Below, piece by piece: positions 5,502-6,798 of a stretch of 6,798 nucleotides of DNA. The notes under the pieces were generated by a model. The model did not search any database. It was not told the DNA's origin and saw only the letters and a list, made by a program, of their open reading frames with translations. Every line of letters begins with the position of its first letter. Within the stretch, counting starts at the first letter, position 1. The translations under genes were made by a program, and so were the position numbers. The stretch comes from Frankiaceae bacterium (GTDB lineage: Bacteria; Actinomycetota; Actinomycetes; JAFAQI01), in NCBI GenBank assembly GCA_030840615.1, contig JAVEEE010000485.1:1-6798 (forward strand). The letters run 5' to 3'.

Positions 5502-6209
5502 GTGTCCGAGGTCCGCATCACCGCCGAACCGCGAACCGAGTTCGGCAAGGGAGGCGCCCGGCGCACCCGACGAGCTGGCAAGGTCCCCGCCGTTCTCTAC
5601 GGTCACGGCACCGACCCGCGCCACATCTCACTGCCACATCGTGACTTCGAACACGCGCTGCGCACCGACGGCGCCAACGTCCTTCTCTCCATCGCCATCG
5701 ATGGCACCGACGAGCTCGCCCTGCCGAAGTCGATCCAGCGCGACCCGATCCGCGGCAGCATCGAGCACATCGACCTGATCCTCGTCCGACGCGGCGAGAA
5801 GATCACCGTCGACGTCCCCGTCACACTGACCGGCGACGTCGTACCGGGTGGTTTCGTCGACCAGCAGCTCAACGTTCTGTCCGTGGCGGCCGAGGCGACC
5901 AACATCCCGTCCGGCTTCTCAGTCTCCATCGACGGTCTCGAGATCGGCGCCTCGATCCACGCGCGCGAGGTCGGGCTTCCCGAGGGCACCGAGCTTGCCG
6001 GCGACCCGGACACCGTCGTCGTACACATCCTTGTCGCGCCGACGGCTGAGCAGTTCGAGGCCGAGCTCGCCGAGGCCGAGGCCGAGATGGGTTCGGGCGC
6101 CGGTGCGCAGCCTGAGCACGAGGATGCCGAGGCCGGTGCGGGCGACGCTGCGCCCGCCGCGGACTCCGGCGAGGGTGGCCCGGCCGAGGGCCAGGGCGCC
6201 GCGGAGTAG
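5502..6209 (+). CDS. rplY: 50S ribosomal protein L25 / general stress protein Ctc (TL5 type)
   Basis: L25 binds 5S rRNA in the central protuberance of the large ribosomal subunit. This is the two-domain Ctc/TL5 form of 235 residues. The N-terminal 5S-binding domain (about 1-92) shows the characteristic ARRTRRAGKVPAVLYGHG and later LPKSIQRDPIRGSIEHIDLI. The C-terminal beta domain (about 95-182) includes VDVPVTLTGDVVPGG and LEIGASIHAREV. Residues from about 186 form a low-complexity tail of Glu, Ala and Gly, probably disordered and long but of a kind common in actinobacteria. GTG at 5502 is chosen because GAGGAG lies 8 bases upstream and SEVRITAEPRTEFGKG is the expected N-terminus. pth follows after 6 bases, which implies cotranscription. 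It is separated from prs by the minus-strand propeller gene and probably has its own promoter. Confidence 0.97.
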   Translation: MSEVRITAEPRTEFGKGGARRTRRAGKVPAVLYGHGTDPRHISLPHRDFEHALRTDGANVLLSIAIDGTDELALPKSIQRDPIRGSIEHIDLILVRRGEKITVDVPVTLTGDVVPGGFVDQQLNVLSVAAEATNIPSGFSVSIDGLEIGASIHAREVGLPEGTELAGDPDTVVVHILVAPTAEQFEAELAEAEAEMGSGAGAQPEHEDAEAGAGDAAPAADSGEGGPAEGQGAAE

Positions 6210-6215
6210 TCACCG

Positions 6216-6791
6216 ATGGCCGACTCCGGCGCCTGGCTGGTCGTCGGTCTCGGCAATCCGGGGCCGCAATACGCAGGCAACCGACACAACGCCGGTTACG
6301 TCGTGGCCGACGTGCTCGCAGACCGCCTGCGCAGCCGCTTCAAGGCGCACAAGGGCAGGGCTGACGTCGTCGAGGCACGTCTCGAGGACCACCGCGTGGT
6401 CCTGGCCAAGCCGCGGTCCTACATGAACGAGTCCGGCGGCCCGGTCTCGTCCCTGCGCGACTTCTACAAGGTTCCGGTCGAGCAGATGATCGTCGTGCAC
6501 GACGAGCTGGACTTGCCCTTCGGTGCCATTCGGCTGAAGCAGGGCGGGGGCGACAACGGGCACAACGGGCTGAAGTCGTTGCGTCGCTCGCTCGGCTCCG
6601 GCGAGTTCTTCCGCGTTCGGCTCGGGATCGGCCGACCACCGGGTCGGCAGGACCCGGCTGAGTGGGTGCTGCGCGACTTCTCCGCCGCCGAGCGCAAGGA
6701 ACTCGCCCTGCATGCCGAGCGCGCCGCGGACGCCGTCGAGTCGCTGCTCGCCGACGGTCTCGCCGTGGCTCAGAACCACTACAACGACTGA
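6216..6791 (+). CDS. pth: Peptidyl-tRNA hydrolase
   Basis: The enzyme cleaves peptidyl-tRNA released by drop-off or abortive translation, returning free tRNA. The 191 residues are the usual full length. The residues expected from E. coli Pth are present: Asn14 in GLGNPG (E. coli Asn10), catalytic His24 in NRHNAG (His20), Asn71 in SYMNESG (Asn68), Asp96 in HDELD (Asp93) and Asn117 in GGGDNGHNGLKS (Asn114). Lys/Arg-rich stretches fit tRNA binding. ATG 6216 follows the rplY stop by 6 bases. Its ribosome-binding site, GGAG at 6203-6206, lies inside the last rplY codons, so translation is probably coupled. The stop at 6789-6791 is complete, with 7 bases left in the window. Confidence 0.98.
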   Translation: MADSGAWLVVGLGNPGPQYAGNRHNAGYVVADVLADRLRSRFKAHKGRADVVEARLEDHRVVLAKPRSYMNESGGPVSSLRDFYKVPVEQMIVVHDELDLPFGAIRLKQGGGDNGHNGLKSLRRSLGSGEFFRVRLGIGRPPGRQDPAEWVLRDFSAAERKELALHAERAADAVESLLADGLAVAQNHYND

Positions 6792-6798
6792 CGACAGG

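Overview
The window is high-GC DNA with strongly G/C-biased third codon positions, several GTG starts and the gene order tRNA-Gln - glmU - prs - (variable gene) - rplY - pth. This order is typical of Actinomycetota; Mycobacterium tuberculosis has glmU-prsA-lpqT-rplY-pth. I cannot place it to genus.

Layout. Positions 1-139 hold the C-terminal end of a plus-strand protein that looks secreted. From 214 (possibly 136) to 1161 runs a protein with two helix-turn-helix (HTH) segments followed by a single-motif LAGLIDADG-like domain. Its reading frame continues through the whole tRNA-Gln(UUG) gene (1086-1157) and stops one base after it. A 76-bp spacer with a plausible promoter and a small inverted/direct repeat leads to glmU (1234-2721), which overlaps prs (2718-3698) by 4 bases. 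A minus-strand gene for an exported LVIVD-repeat beta-propeller protein (3709-5331) converges on prs with only 10 bp between the stops. A 170-bp divergent intergenic region carries the probable rplY promoter, followed by rplY (5502-6209) and pth (6216-6791).

How the genes work together. GlmU makes UDP-GlcNAc for peptidoglycan, and Prs makes PRPP for nucleotides, histidine, tryptophan and NAD. The glmU/prs start-stop overlap suggests translational coupling. RplY (5S rRNA-binding L25/Ctc) and Pth (recycling of peptidyl-tRNA) are a tightly spaced translation pair. The propeller gene looks like accessory cargo between two conserved blocks.

The most unusual part is the first 1.2 kb. An HTH/LAGLIDADG-like protein of unknown role has codon use unlike the housekeeping genes, and its last 25 codons are the tRNA-Gln gene itself. 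Normal tRNA processing would therefore remove the stop codon from its message. No other RNA genes, insertion sequences, CRISPR arrays or origins were seen, and no gene-free stretch exceeds 300 bases.
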